Made by a program: the position numbers and the translations under genes
The notes under the pieces: model-generated
The model's database searches: none
Told to the model about the DNA's origin: nothing
The model's input: only the letters and a program-made list of their open reading frames with translations
Shown here: one piece after another, positions 1 through 6,310 of the stretch
Layout of the letters: each line of letters begins with the position of its first letter
Numbering within the stretch: the first letter of the stretch is position 1
NCBI GenBank assembly: GCA_944342125.1
Contig: CALVMF010000037.1
Location: 1 to 11,168 of the forward strand
Length of the DNA: 11,168 nt
From: an uncultured Bacilli bacterium
Lineage (GTDB): Bacteria > Bacillota_I > Bacilli_A > RFN20 > CAG-826
Direction: 5' to 3'

Positions 1-777
1 ATGTTTTTGAAGCAAGGAAGCTGGGAAATCTATACTACACTCTCCAAAACTTGCACGTCTGACAACAGATTTATGCCAATTTCTAAAGCAATATAGTCTA
101 ATTTTTTTACTTTCAAGAATCTCTTTTAATCCGATGGTTACCGCATATTTTGGCATCATATAGTATGCGCCATCATAGTCATCCATCGAATTAACAACTC
201 TTGTCTCTTCTGCAATACGCACTACTCTTGTTCGAGTATTTTCAAAATCTTTTTCTGAGATTTTTTCGCCTTCTTGTGGTGGTTCATTAAAGGCCATATG
301 ACCAGTAATACCAATTCCACCAAAGCAGATATCAACTCCACCATGCTCTTTAATAACTTTATCGATATAATCGGCGTTATCAAGAGTTGGGAATATTCTT
401 TGACTCTCTGGCATAATCAAATCTTTATCGATTTTGTTATAACAGAGTTCATACATCGTCTTTTTGAAGGAAAGCTTGAAATCTGTTCCACAAATTGTGT
501 GTTCATCAAGCATATATTCATCCATATTGATGAATGTTACATCTTTAAGATTAATTCTTTCTTCATTGACTCTTGAAGCAAAGTACTTATATTGACCAAT
601 AGGTCCAAGTGGACAAATAAATAGGGTTTTGCGGTGATTTTTGTTATTTTCAAGGATTGTATCACACATTAAGTCAGCCATTGCTTTAAAGGTTGTTTCC
701 TTATCTTTATAAATATCGATAGGAACTTTACCCTTAGTTAAGGCTTCCCCCTTGATATGAAGCATTTCTTCAGTCAT
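1..777 (-). CDS. NagB-like sugar-phosphate isomerase/deaminase, 3' end cut by window edge
   Basis: The frame is open from an ATG at 777 to the window edge (259 codons, no stop). E. coli NagB has 266 residues, so only the C-terminal tail should be missing. The family converts glucosamine-6-phosphate to fructose-6-phosphate plus ammonia in the cytoplasm. Visible hallmarks are INMDEY around residues 84-88 (D86 matches the proton-transfer Asp72 of E. coli NagB), GITGHMAFNEP around 156-166 with H160 and E165 matching His143 and Glu148, and a C-terminal PASLLQ segment. Two things are odd: the family GNDGH motif reads GITGH, so Thr158 replaces catalytic Asp141, and the N-terminal phosphate-loop region (CPLGPIGQY) differs from the usual LPTGGTP. 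The start overlaps the upstream stop by one base (TAATG), with GGAGG about 10 nt before it, so translation is probably coupled. The protein is NagB-like by fold, but glucosamine-6-phosphate deaminase activity is doubtful; an isomerase for another sugar phosphate is an alternative. Confidence 0.85.
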   Translation of the reverse strand, partial: MTEEMLHIKGEALTKGKVPIDIYKDKETTFKAMADLMCDTILENNKNHRKTLFICPLGPIGQYKYFASRVNEERINLKDVTFINMDEYMLDEHTICGTDFKLSFKKTMYELCYNKIDKDLIMPESQRIFPTLDNADYIDKVIKEHGGVDICFGGIGITGHMAFNEPPQEGEKISEKDFENTRTRVVRIAEETRVVNSMDDYDGAYYMMPKYAVTIGLKEILESKKIRLYCFRNWHKSVVRRASFGECSIDFPASLLQKH

Positions 778-2207
778 TAATTTTCATCCTCCATACAAAG
801 ATGTACTGATGGTCTCTTAAATGTCATAGGTAAGACGAGTACATTTGGATTTTCACCAACAAATTTTTTAGCGTCTTCAAATGCTTCCATTACAGTACTT
901 CTAGTTTTCATGCCCATACCTCTAGCAGTTCCTGGGTCTTTTGCTCCAACAATATAAACTGCTTTGCAATCTCTTTCAGCAATATGAGCACAAGAGATCA
1001 TTGAGAAAGCATGATATGGATGGAAGGCATAGTGATGACGGTACATTTCAATATATTTTTTAGTATCCATTTCATCATAATACTTTTCAATTTCAGGAAG
1101 AGTATTTCCGTGCTTTTCAAAATATTCGTATACATCTTTCATTGCAGGGAATTCTTCATCGCCGAAGTCACCATCACATTGAGCTAAGGCGATAATTACA
1201 GGATTATCAGACATAACTCTTTTAAGTCTAATAACTTGAGCTGAGATAGCTTGTTCAACAAGAATTGGGTTTCTACCTTGTCTTGTTCCATATTGGAAAT
1301 CGTTTGGTAAACCAAAGATGATAACATCGTATTTTTTCTTAGCCCATTTTACATAGGTTCTTTTATCAGCAATTTCCCATGATTTTTCTTGAACTTTATG
1401 GGCTTCGCCTGCAAAAACTGCGATTTGATGAGAGAAAGAATCTAATACAGCATCGACGCAGAAGAATTTCTTGCCCATGCTTTTTTCCATCCATTCCCCG
1501 ATTGCATCAAATTTCTTTCTCATTAATGAATGAGATGAAACTGGTACGAAGTCATCTCTATGCATAACGGCAGGACAATGGTGAGATGAGATGCATTCCC
1601 AGTTAGAAATACCAGTTGCGCAGTGCTTATATCCACCACTATATCCACCATATGGGTTTCCTTGAGCGTGTCCGATTAAAAAACAAACATCGCTATCATA
1701 AACATATTTATTCATGACAACTTTTGCACCATATTTTGGTTCGTTGCCACAATCAACTAAATGATCCCAATCTTCACTATCATGATTGATAATTTGTCCT
1801 TTTGGATAAAATCTATCAAAGATTTCATCTCCTAAGATTCTTCTGATTTCTTCAGGTTTGTTTTTTCTATGAAGTCCGTTTGAACAAATTAATAAGATAT
1901 CTTTTTCTTCAACTCCATATTTTAAGCATTCTTCAATAATTAAAGGAATGCTAGTTTTTCTATGGGAGTCATCTTGGAAGCCACCTTTTACCTTGTCAGG
2001 AAAAACAATTGTAATTTTTGATCCCTTATGGACAAGTTCACTAATTGGCTTCATATCCATTGGATGTAAAATTGCATCCAATGTTGCTTTTTTAACATCT
2101 TTAATTCCTTCAGGGTCTTTAACTGTGACACCTGTTTCAAAAATGTCGCTACCTTCAGGCACTACAACATCTACTTGACCATCACCATACTCTAATTTAA
2201 CTTTCAT
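777..2207 (-). CDS. LarA-family (lactate racemase-like, DUF2088) racemase/epimerase
   Basis: This 476-residue protein is about 50 residues longer than typical LarA. LarA enzymes racemise or epimerise 2-hydroxy acids in the cytoplasm using a nickel-pincer nucleotide bound to a lysine. Seen here: GLHRK (H113, equivalent to catalytic His108 of L. plantarum LarA), GGYSGGYKHCATG with K194 equivalent to the cofactor-bound Lys184, and H210 exactly 16 residues later, as His200 is in LarA. The residue ten before the lysine, catalytic His174 in LarA, is Asn184 here, with a histidine (H180) four residues earlier. The family includes malate racemases and sugar-acid epimerases, so lactate is not assumed. 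The start ATG overlaps the upstream TIM-like stop (ATGA, 4 nt) and has AGAGG 8 nt before it. Placement between a TIM-like and a NagB-like gene points to a sugar acid or sugar-derived hydroxy acid as substrate (inference). The cofactor-making genes larB, larC and larE are not in the window. Confidence 0.88.
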   Translation of the reverse strand: MKVKLEYGDGQVDVVVPEGSDIFETGVTVKDPEGIKDVKKATLDAILHPMDMKPISELVHKGSKITIVFPDKVKGGFQDDSHRKTSIPLIIEECLKYGVEEKDILLICSNGLHRKNKPEEIRRILGDEIFDRFYPKGQIINHDSEDWDHLVDCGNEPKYGAKVVMNKYVYDSDVCFLIGHAQGNPYGGYSGGYKHCATGISNWECISSHHCPAVMHRDDFVPVSSHSLMRKKFDAIGEWMEKSMGKKFFCVDAVLDSFSHQIAVFAGEAHKVQEKSWEIADKRTYVKWAKKKYDVIIFGLPNDFQYGTRQGRNPILVEQAISAQVIRLKRVMSDNPVIIALAQCDGDFGDEEFPAMKDVYEYFEKHGNTLPEIEKYYDEMDTKKYIEMYRHHYAFHPYHAFSMISCAHIAERDCKAVYIVGAKDPGTARGMGMKTRSTVMEAFEDAKKFVGENPNVLVLPMTFKRPSVHLCMEDEN

Positions 2208-3016
2208 TTCTTTAATCCTCTTTCATAAGTCAACACAATTTGTTCAAAGTCTTCTAATGTAAATCCGAAATCTTTTCCAAATTTTGTTAATGCAATTAAT
2301 CCACCATCTACTTCAGGTATAGAAGCAATCATTTCAGCGTTTTCAAGTTTAAGTCCACCGCCATAAACGACTGGACAACTCACAACGCTTTTAATAAATC
2401 TAGCAATATCTTCGATATATTCTTTTCCTGGTGGAACTTTACCTGGTCCTATAGCCCATACAGGTTCATAAGCAATAGTGACTTTAGATAAATCAACATC
2501 TTTTAAACCTACTTCTAATTGATGTTTTAAGACGTCGTATTTTTTATCTTGTTCTTCAGCTTTTTCACCAATGCAATAAAGCACTTCTAAGCCAGCTTCT
2601 TGAGCTCTTTTAACTTCTTCATTTAAAATCTTATTTATATCACCTGAGTTTCCGCCAAGCGATAAAAGATAAGACAGATGTTTTCTTTCTTCACAATGTC
2701 CAATAATGGTATCGCTTACCCCAATTCCTCTCATTGCTTTAGCAGTTCTAAATGTGGTAAAAGCACCAAAATTTCCACCCTTACTAACATCTTCATAATG
2801 GACACTTTGGCAACCAATTTTTACTTTCTTATTAACGCTTAAAGCAGGTAAAAGATTAGACTCTTGAAAAAAGATAGTTACAGGTAAATCTAAATCCATC
2901 TTTTCAATGCCTTCAGTAATATCTTTACCATATGTTTCGCATTTTTCGTTTCTATTTATACCATCGAAACTAACTGGTATATCAAATCTTTTTAAGTTTA
3001 AATATATTTTTTTCAC
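2204..3016 (-). CDS. Triosephosphate-isomerase-like (TIM barrel) sugar-phosphate isomerase
   Basis: The 270-residue protein has all the TIM catalytic residues: N7 and K9 in NLKRF (Asn11/Lys13 of classical TIM), H107 and E109 in GHCEER (His95/Glu97), and E184 in AYEPVWAIGPGK (Glu165 and loop 6). It departs from housekeeping TpiA in several places: NLKRF replaces NWKMN, loop 6 has GPGK rather than GTGK, YGGG replaces YGGS, and the C-terminal phosphate-gripping GGAS segment is replaced by ALTKFGKDFGF (about 242-252). This suggests a paralogue acting on a sugar phosphate other than glyceraldehyde-3-phosphate. TIM paralogues of that kind exist, for example the tetrulose-phosphate isomerases of erythritol metabolism. 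The start is GTG with AAGGG about 9 nt upstream; the only nearby ATG runs straight into a TAA. It is the first gene of an overlapping three-gene unit. The fold is certain; the substrate is unknown. Confidence 0.88.
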   Translation of the reverse strand: MKKIYLNLKRFDIPVSFDGINRNEKCETYGKDITEGIEKMDLDLPVTIFFQESNLLPALSVNKKVKIGCQSVHYEDVSKGGNFGAFTTFRTAKAMRGIGVSDTIIGHCEERKHLSYLLSLGGNSGDINKILNEEVKRAQEAGLEVLYCIGEKAEEQDKKYDVLKHQLEVGLKDVDLSKVTIAYEPVWAIGPGKVPPGKEYIEDIARFIKSVVSCPVVYGGGLKLENAEMIASIPEVDGGLIALTKFGKDFGFTLEDFEQIVLTYERGLKK

Positions 3017-3040
3017 AATGAAAGCCCTTACATTAATTAG

Positions 3041-3069
3041 ATTTTAAATATATTGATATTAAAAGACAA
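3041..3069 (-). promoter_or_regulatory. Predicted sigma-A promoter of the TIM-larA-nagB-like unit
   Basis: On the minus strand TTGTCT (3069-3064) is followed after 17 nt by TAAAAT (3046-3041), matching the -35 and -10 consensus at 4/6 and 5/6. Transcription would start near 3034, leaving a leader of about 18 nt before the GTG. A TTGACA at 3103-3098 has no good -10 partner and is a weaker alternative. Prediction by eye only. Confidence 0.5.
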
Positions 3070-3106
3070 TAAAAGAAAATGCCAATTTACACATTTCTGT
3101 CAATAT

Positions 3107-3149
3107 ACTTTCGCTATGAAATAAAAATAGTTTCATTCGAAAGTTTTTT
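3107..3149. repeat. Two-part inverted repeat with T-tract, upstream of the TIM-like operon
   Basis: Outer arms ACTTTCG (3107-3113) and CGAAAGT (3138-3144) enclose inner arms TGAAA (3117-3121) and TTTCA (3131-3135) around a 9-nt loop. Read on the plus strand it ends in TTTTTT (3144-3149) like an intrinsic terminator, but no plus-strand gene precedes it. On the minus strand it begins a few bases after the kinase stop and lacks a U-tract. It could be a processing or weak terminator hairpin, or an operator for the sugar operon; TGAAA...TTTCA half-sites resemble those of some RpiR-type regulators (inference). Confidence 0.45.
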
Positions 3150-3723
3150 AAATGCTCTCTATAACGATATCCGCTTTCTTTTGTATTTGATAATATTCGA
3201 AGTAACGATTCTCTAAAACTATCCACTTATCAATGAAATCTTGATAGTTATTTGGGTTTCTAATTTTTAGTCTTTCAATCTGCTTTTCTAAAGGCAACGA
3301 AATAAAAATAGAAAGATCATAATACTCTCCAAAAACCGGATTTAAAGAATAACTTCCTTCAATAATTGTTAATTCTTTTCTATTTAACTTTTTTTCAGAA
3401 ATTATTTTCTGTTCTTTGCAAGAAAAAGGTCTATAAATTAAAAATTTATCGCTTAAACGAGAGATTATCTCTTCATTTAGTCGCGATAAATCCATATTAC
3501 CATCATTAGATGTAGTTAAATCTTTTAATCCCTTAGGTAGATAAAAATCATCCGTATGAATTATTCTAGTATCAAAAGTTTCAGCTAATTTATTTCCAAG
3601 CGTTGTCTTTCCGCTTGCACAATTACCATCAATTGCTACTACTATCGACTTTTTTATCTTCAATAGCTTGGCTATTATTTCCTTGATCTTTGTTAAATCC
3701 GAACTTGTTAAATACTTTTGCAT
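3148..3723 (-). CDS. Uridine-kinase-like P-loop small-molecule kinase
   Basis: This 191-residue cytoplasmic protein has the layout of the uridine kinase/phosphoribulokinase-like P-loop family. Walker A GNCASGKTT spans 33-41, HTDDFYLP (57-63) matches the uridine-kinase motif after strand 2, IEGSY lies at 121-125, and LEKQIERLKIRN (145-156) resembles the arginine-bearing lid. Such kinases phosphorylate nucleosides or vitamin precursors with ATP. The gene directly follows, and overlaps by 95 nt, the ECF transporter S-component gene, so it probably phosphorylates the imported compound. The ATG at 3723 has no clear Shine-Dalgarno site. A TTG at residue 21 would reduce the overlap to 35 nt but remove the N-terminal helix commonly seen before the Walker A strand, so the ATG is preferred. 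The substrate cannot be read from the sequence; uridine is only the family default. Confidence 0.82.
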   Translation of the reverse strand: MQKYLTSSDLTKIKEIIAKLLKIKKSIVVAIDGNCASGKTTLGNKLAETFDTRIIHTDDFYLPKGLKDLTTSNDGNMDLSRLNEEIISRLSDKFLIYRPFSCKEQKIISEKKLNRKELTIIEGSYSLNPVFGEYYDLSIFISLPLEKQIERLKIRNPNNYQDFIDKWIVLENRYFEYYQIQKKADIVIESI

Positions 3724-4294
3724 AACTTGGTAATAAATTTTGAATGAGTTTCTGTGAATATAATAATTGAATTAAGGCAGGAATCAAGACTAATTGAACA
3801 AGGATTCCAGGCCAAGCATTAGCAAAAGCTTCGGTTAAAAAGAAAATTCCTGTAAATGGAGCAGCATCAGCTACTGCAAAATTAAATAAGAAATAAGCAA
3901 GTCCCCAAACTAAACGACCAAAAATCATTGCGAATACTAATGAAATATAAACATTTACAATAGTTGGGAATTTTTTGATGTATTTTGTAAGAAGCAGAAA
4001 CAAAGCACCACAAATAAAACCATAGCTCATAAGTTCAAAGCACATCGCAAGTCCTGTAGGAAGGATTGGTGGCATTCCAAAGATTAAAGATCTTGTTAAT
4101 GGCGTGATAAATCCTAACAAAGCACCATAAGCAGGTCCTAGAATAAATCCTGCAAGCATTACTGGTATGTGCATTGGAAGTAACATATTTCCAAATTCAG
4201 CGATTTGACCAGTTAAAAAAGGCATCAACCATCCTAAAGCCAAAAATAAGGCTGCTAAACACATTTTGTTAATTTGTTTTTGTAGTACTGTCAT
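3629..4294 (-). CDS. ECF transporter S component (substrate-binding membrane protein)
   Basis: This is an integral membrane protein of 221 residues when started at the ATG at 4294, which has AGGAG six bases upstream. An in-frame ATG at 4309 lies upstream of that Shine-Dalgarno site and is rejected. Helix 1 carries ALFLA, fitting the AxxxA motif that S components use to contact EcfT. The segment PMHIPVMLAGFILGP and the following PPILPTG region are typical of a widespread Bacillota S-component family. About six hydrophobic helices end near residue 180, followed by a long hydrophilic tail rich in Lys, Asn and Ser that is the part overlapping the kinase gene. No EcfA or EcfT gene is present, so it would use a shared energising module (group II). 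The substrate is a vitamin or similar micronutrient; a pantothenate-type substrate is possible but only a guess. The partner kinase suggests metabolic trapping of the ligand. Confidence 0.87.
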   Translation of the reverse strand: MTVLQKQINKMCLAALFLALGWLMPFLTGQIAEFGNMLLPMHIPVMLAGFILGPAYGALLGFITPLTRSLIFGMPPILPTGLAMCFELMSYGFICGALFLLLTKYIKKFPTIVNVYISLVFAMIFGRLVWGLAYFLFNFAVADAAPFTGIFFLTEAFANAWPGILVQLVLIPALIQLLYSQKLIQNLLPSYAKVFNKFGFNKDQGNNSQAIEDKKVDSSSN

Positions 4295-4312
4295 AAAATT
4301 CTCCTGCATACG

Positions 4313-4341
4313 ATTAAATCGGTAAACTTTGCTTCTGTCAA
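4313..4341 (-). promoter_or_regulatory. Predicted strong sigma-A promoter for ECF-S/kinase operon
   Basis: The minus strand has a perfect TTGACA (4341-4336), a 17-nt spacer and TTTAAT (4318-4313; 5/6 to TATAAT). The start point would fall near 4306, only about 12 nt before the ATG at 4294, leaving room for the AGGAG ribosome site but not for a riboswitch. Confidence 0.7.
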
Positions 4342-4479
4342 CGAAAAATAATTAACAAGTTTTTTCAAAAGTTTGCTAAGTTTCGCTCGCAACATCTTTA
4401 AATACTGTCTGAAAAATTACAAAAAATAAGTAAAAGATAAACACTTTGTAAATATATTGTAAATTATGAAGCAAACATA

Positions 4480-4507
4480 TTGCCTATTTAAATATGTGGT
4501 GTATATT
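4480..4507 (+). promoter_or_regulatory. Possible promoter of the unassigned structured RNA
   Basis: TTGCCT (4480-4485; 4/6), a 16-nt spacer and TATATT (4502-4507; 5/6) would start transcription at about 4511-4514, just where the first stem of the predicted RNA begins. The stretch 4342-4479 upstream holds nothing else recognisable. Confidence 0.4.
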
Positions 4508-4511
4508 TATA

Positions 4512-4629
4512 GTCGAGTGATTTAATTGTATTAACACGACACAGGTTAGGATAAATTCCTAATTCTGCGGTTAGATCACAAAACTTATCCTTCCTAAGTA
4601 GTAGAAATTCGTTAGAATTTCTTTTTTTT
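4512..4629 (+). ncRNA. Candidate structured small RNA or leader element ending in intrinsic terminator
   Basis: About 118 nt with dense complementarity and no ORF. A 9-bp stem can form between GTGATTTAA (4517-4525) and TTAGATCAC (4571-4579, one G-U). Inside it CAG/CTG (4542-4544/4565-4567) and TTAGGA/TCCTAA (4546-4551/4557-4562) make a second stem with a 5-nt loop. Alternative pairings exist: GGATAA (4549-4554) with TTATCC (4585-4590), TTAGGA with a second TCCTAA (4592-4597), and GTCG...CGAC (4512-4515/4537-4540). The element ends in a perfect terminator hairpin with eight T. It matches none of the riboswitch core motifs I know (TPP, FMN, SAM, purine, lysine, glycine, preQ1, THF, c-di-GMP, T-box). 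It lies 74 nt upstream of the hydrolase gene, which appears to have its own promoter, so it may be a standalone sRNA or an attenuator for that gene. Confidence 0.5.
4603..4629 (+). terminator. Intrinsic terminator of the candidate RNA
   Basis: AGAAATTC (4603-4610) and GAATTTCT (4615-4622) form a perfect 8-bp stem with a GTTA tetraloop, followed by a run of T (4622-4629). The minus strand has no T-run after the hairpin, so it works in the plus direction. Confidence 0.75.
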
Positions 4630-4648
4630 ACGCAAAAATTAGGTTTTC

Positions 4649-4677
4649 TTGACAAATTAGATAAATAGTTTCAAAAT
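4649..4677 (+). promoter_or_regulatory. Predicted promoter of the anchored hydrolase gene
   Basis: A perfect TTGACA (4649-4654), 17-nt spacer and CAAAAT (4672-4677; 4/6) would give a start near 4684. The leader of about 19 nt contains GGGAGG at 4692-4697. Confidence 0.55.
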
Positions 4678-4702
4678 ATTTTGTCTTTTTTGGGAGGTAC
4701 TT

Positions 4703-6052
4703 ATGTTTAGTTTTAAGAAAAAAGATAAAGAAAACGAAGTTAAAAATGTTAACGAAAACCAAGAAGAAATAAAAAGTAAAAAGAAAATGAAACCTTTAAA
4801 GAAGGGTTTAATAATTGCAGGTTGTAGCGTTGTTGCTATCGTAGCCGCTTTAGGAATTACGGTCGGTGCACTTTGGGGAAACGAACTTTCTTCAGTTTGT
4901 TCAATTAAAAAAATAACTGAAGCAAATTACGATATAAAAGCAGGTCCAGTTTATGAGATGAATGTAAGCGGTGGCTATTATTTTGATAAATTTCTCGAAG
5001 AAGGCGGTGCAAGTAACGATACTGAATTAATAAACTTTATTGTTGATAACATTACAAAAGGAATTATTCCTATCTCAATGAAAGCTCCTACTATAGGTTG
5101 CTCATCATTTACTTGTGTGACCGAAGATGGAGATAGACTTTTTGGAAGAAACTACGATTTTACACAAACAACTTCAATGATTGTACATACAAACCCAGGT
5201 GGAAATAGATATTCTTCAATTTCTAGTGTAGATTTACAATTTTTAGGAATTACTGAAGGCAAAGAGATTGATGGGTTATTAAATACATTAATTACGCTCG
5301 CAGCGCCTTATGCTCCACTTGATGGAGTCAATGAAAAAGGCGTAAGCTGTGGTATTTATATGTCTTATCAAGGAGACAGAATTCAAGATGAAGGCGAAGA
5401 ATACCATTATGAGGTTGTTGCAACCAACCAAGACACTGATAAGCCTGACATTACATCTACAACCATGCTTAGAATGGTTTTGGATTACGCAGATAGCGTC
5501 GAAAGTGCCGTTGAAATGATTAAAAAATACGATTTACATGACTCTGCTTCTACTTCTTTCCACTATATGATAGCTGATGCATCAGGAAAAAGTGCAATCC
5601 TTGAATGGGTTGAGCAAGATGGAAGATCAAACGATGATAAAGATGGTTCTACACGTGAATTAAAAGTTTACTATAACGATGATGATGCGGTTTTAGGTTC
5701 TAAAGAAGCCGAAAACGAGTTCCAATATATTACAAACTTCATAGTCACTCCTAATTATTACGAAAACGAAGAGTTTAGAAAAGATGAACAAGGCAAAGAT
5801 CGTTACGATGAAATCGAAAAGATGATAAATCCTGATGGAACAAATGCTAAGGGCGTGGTTAAAGATGAAGCCGAAGCGTTAAAAATTTTGCAAATTGTTG
5901 GAAGAAGAAATTGGGATAAAGTAAATGGGGAGACCGACGGAAATGGTTGCACTGTTTGGTCAGCTTTGTATAACTTAACTGATAAAACTGTAACTTGGGT
6001 TGGAAACGAACAATTCGACAATCCTAACGCTTGTTTCACTTTCTCTCTTTAA
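4703..6052 (+). CDS. Membrane-anchored choloylglycine hydrolase / linear amide C-N hydrolase family protein
   Basis: The 449-residue protein begins with a charged Lys/Glu/Asn tail (1-34), then one hydrophobic helix (about 35-58), then a large Ntn-hydrolase domain that should lie outside the cell. The domain shows the family signature: IGCSSF with C133 as candidate nucleophile and FGRNYDF with R149 and D152, at the same spacing as Cys2, Arg18 and Asp21 of bile salt hydrolases. LDGVNEKGVS (N210) fits the family Asn near residue 82, and VTPN351 may fit Asn175. Family members cleave amide bonds of bile salts, penicillin V or N-acyl compounds. Soluble BSHs expose their Cys after removal of Met; here the Cys is 133 residues in, so activation would need cleavage just before it or another mechanism. 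It has its own promoter, GGGAGG ribosome site and terminator. The substrate is unresolved; bile salt or N-acyl amide hydrolysis at the cell surface is inference. Confidence 0.85.
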   Translation: MFSFKKKDKENEVKNVNENQEEIKSKKKMKPLKKGLIIAGCSVVAIVAALGITVGALWGNELSSVCSIKKITEANYDIKAGPVYEMNVSGGYYFDKFLEEGGASNDTELINFIVDNITKGIIPISMKAPTIGCSSFTCVTEDGDRLFGRNYDFTQTTSMIVHTNPGGNRYSSISSVDLQFLGITEGKEIDGLLNTLITLAAPYAPLDGVNEKGVSCGIYMSYQGDRIQDEGEEYHYEVVATNQDTDKPDITSTTMLRMVLDYADSVESAVEMIKKYDLHDSASTSFHYMIADASGKSAILEWVEQDGRSNDDKDGSTRELKVYYNDDDAVLGSKEAENEFQYITNFIVTPNYYENEEFRKDEQGKDRYDEIEKMINPDGTNAKGVVKDEAEALKILQIVGRRNWDKVNGETDGNGCTVWSALYNLTDKTVTWVGNEQFDNPNACFTFSL

Positions 6053-6072
6053 TTGATTTCCTAATCTTTCTT

Positions 6073-6104
6073 AAAAGCACCTGAAATCAATTTGGTGCTT
6101 TTTT
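6073..6104 (+). terminator. Intrinsic terminator after the hydrolase gene
   Basis: AAAAGCACC (6073-6081) pairs with GGTGCTTTT (6094-6102) around a 12-nt loop, followed by a T-run to 6104. It lies about 20 nt after the stop codon. Confidence 0.9.
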
Positions 6105-6310
6105 GTTGCAAATTTTTACAAAAACCCCCGCAAAAGTCCACTTTTTTATCCTTTGTAAGTTCTTAAAACTCAACTTTTTCAATTTCAATTCTTTATAAAA
6201 CATATTTAATTAATCTCATTTCTATTTGCTTCTACGCATTATAAATGTGTTTAACTTTCCCATAATCTTAATTCTTAAATTCTAATTCCTCTATTTTTTA
6301 AAAAAAGAAT

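Noticed and set aside
274..576. Plus-strand ORF of 100 codons
   Set aside because: It lies opposite the NagB-like frame, which has clear family motifs; no ribosome site or recognisable protein signature.
1379..2178. Two plus-strand ORFs inside the LarA-like gene
   Set aside because: Antisense shadows of a well-supported coding frame, without ribosome sites or family resemblance.
4294..4309. Upstream ATG at 4309 as the ECF-S start
   Set aside because: The AGGAG site lies between the two ATGs and is well placed for the ATG at 4294; the upstream ATG is close to the predicted transcription start.
4295..4500. Riboswitch controlling the ECF-S/kinase operon
   Set aside because: The strong promoter at 4341-4313 leaves only about a 12-nt leader, and the structured element further upstream has its terminator on the opposite strand.
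4811..4828. Lipobox-like IAGC at residues 38-41 of the anchored hydrolase
   Set aside because: Only a few hydrophobic residues precede the Cys and the hydrophobic helix continues well beyond it, so a transmembrane anchor fits better than a lipoprotein signal.
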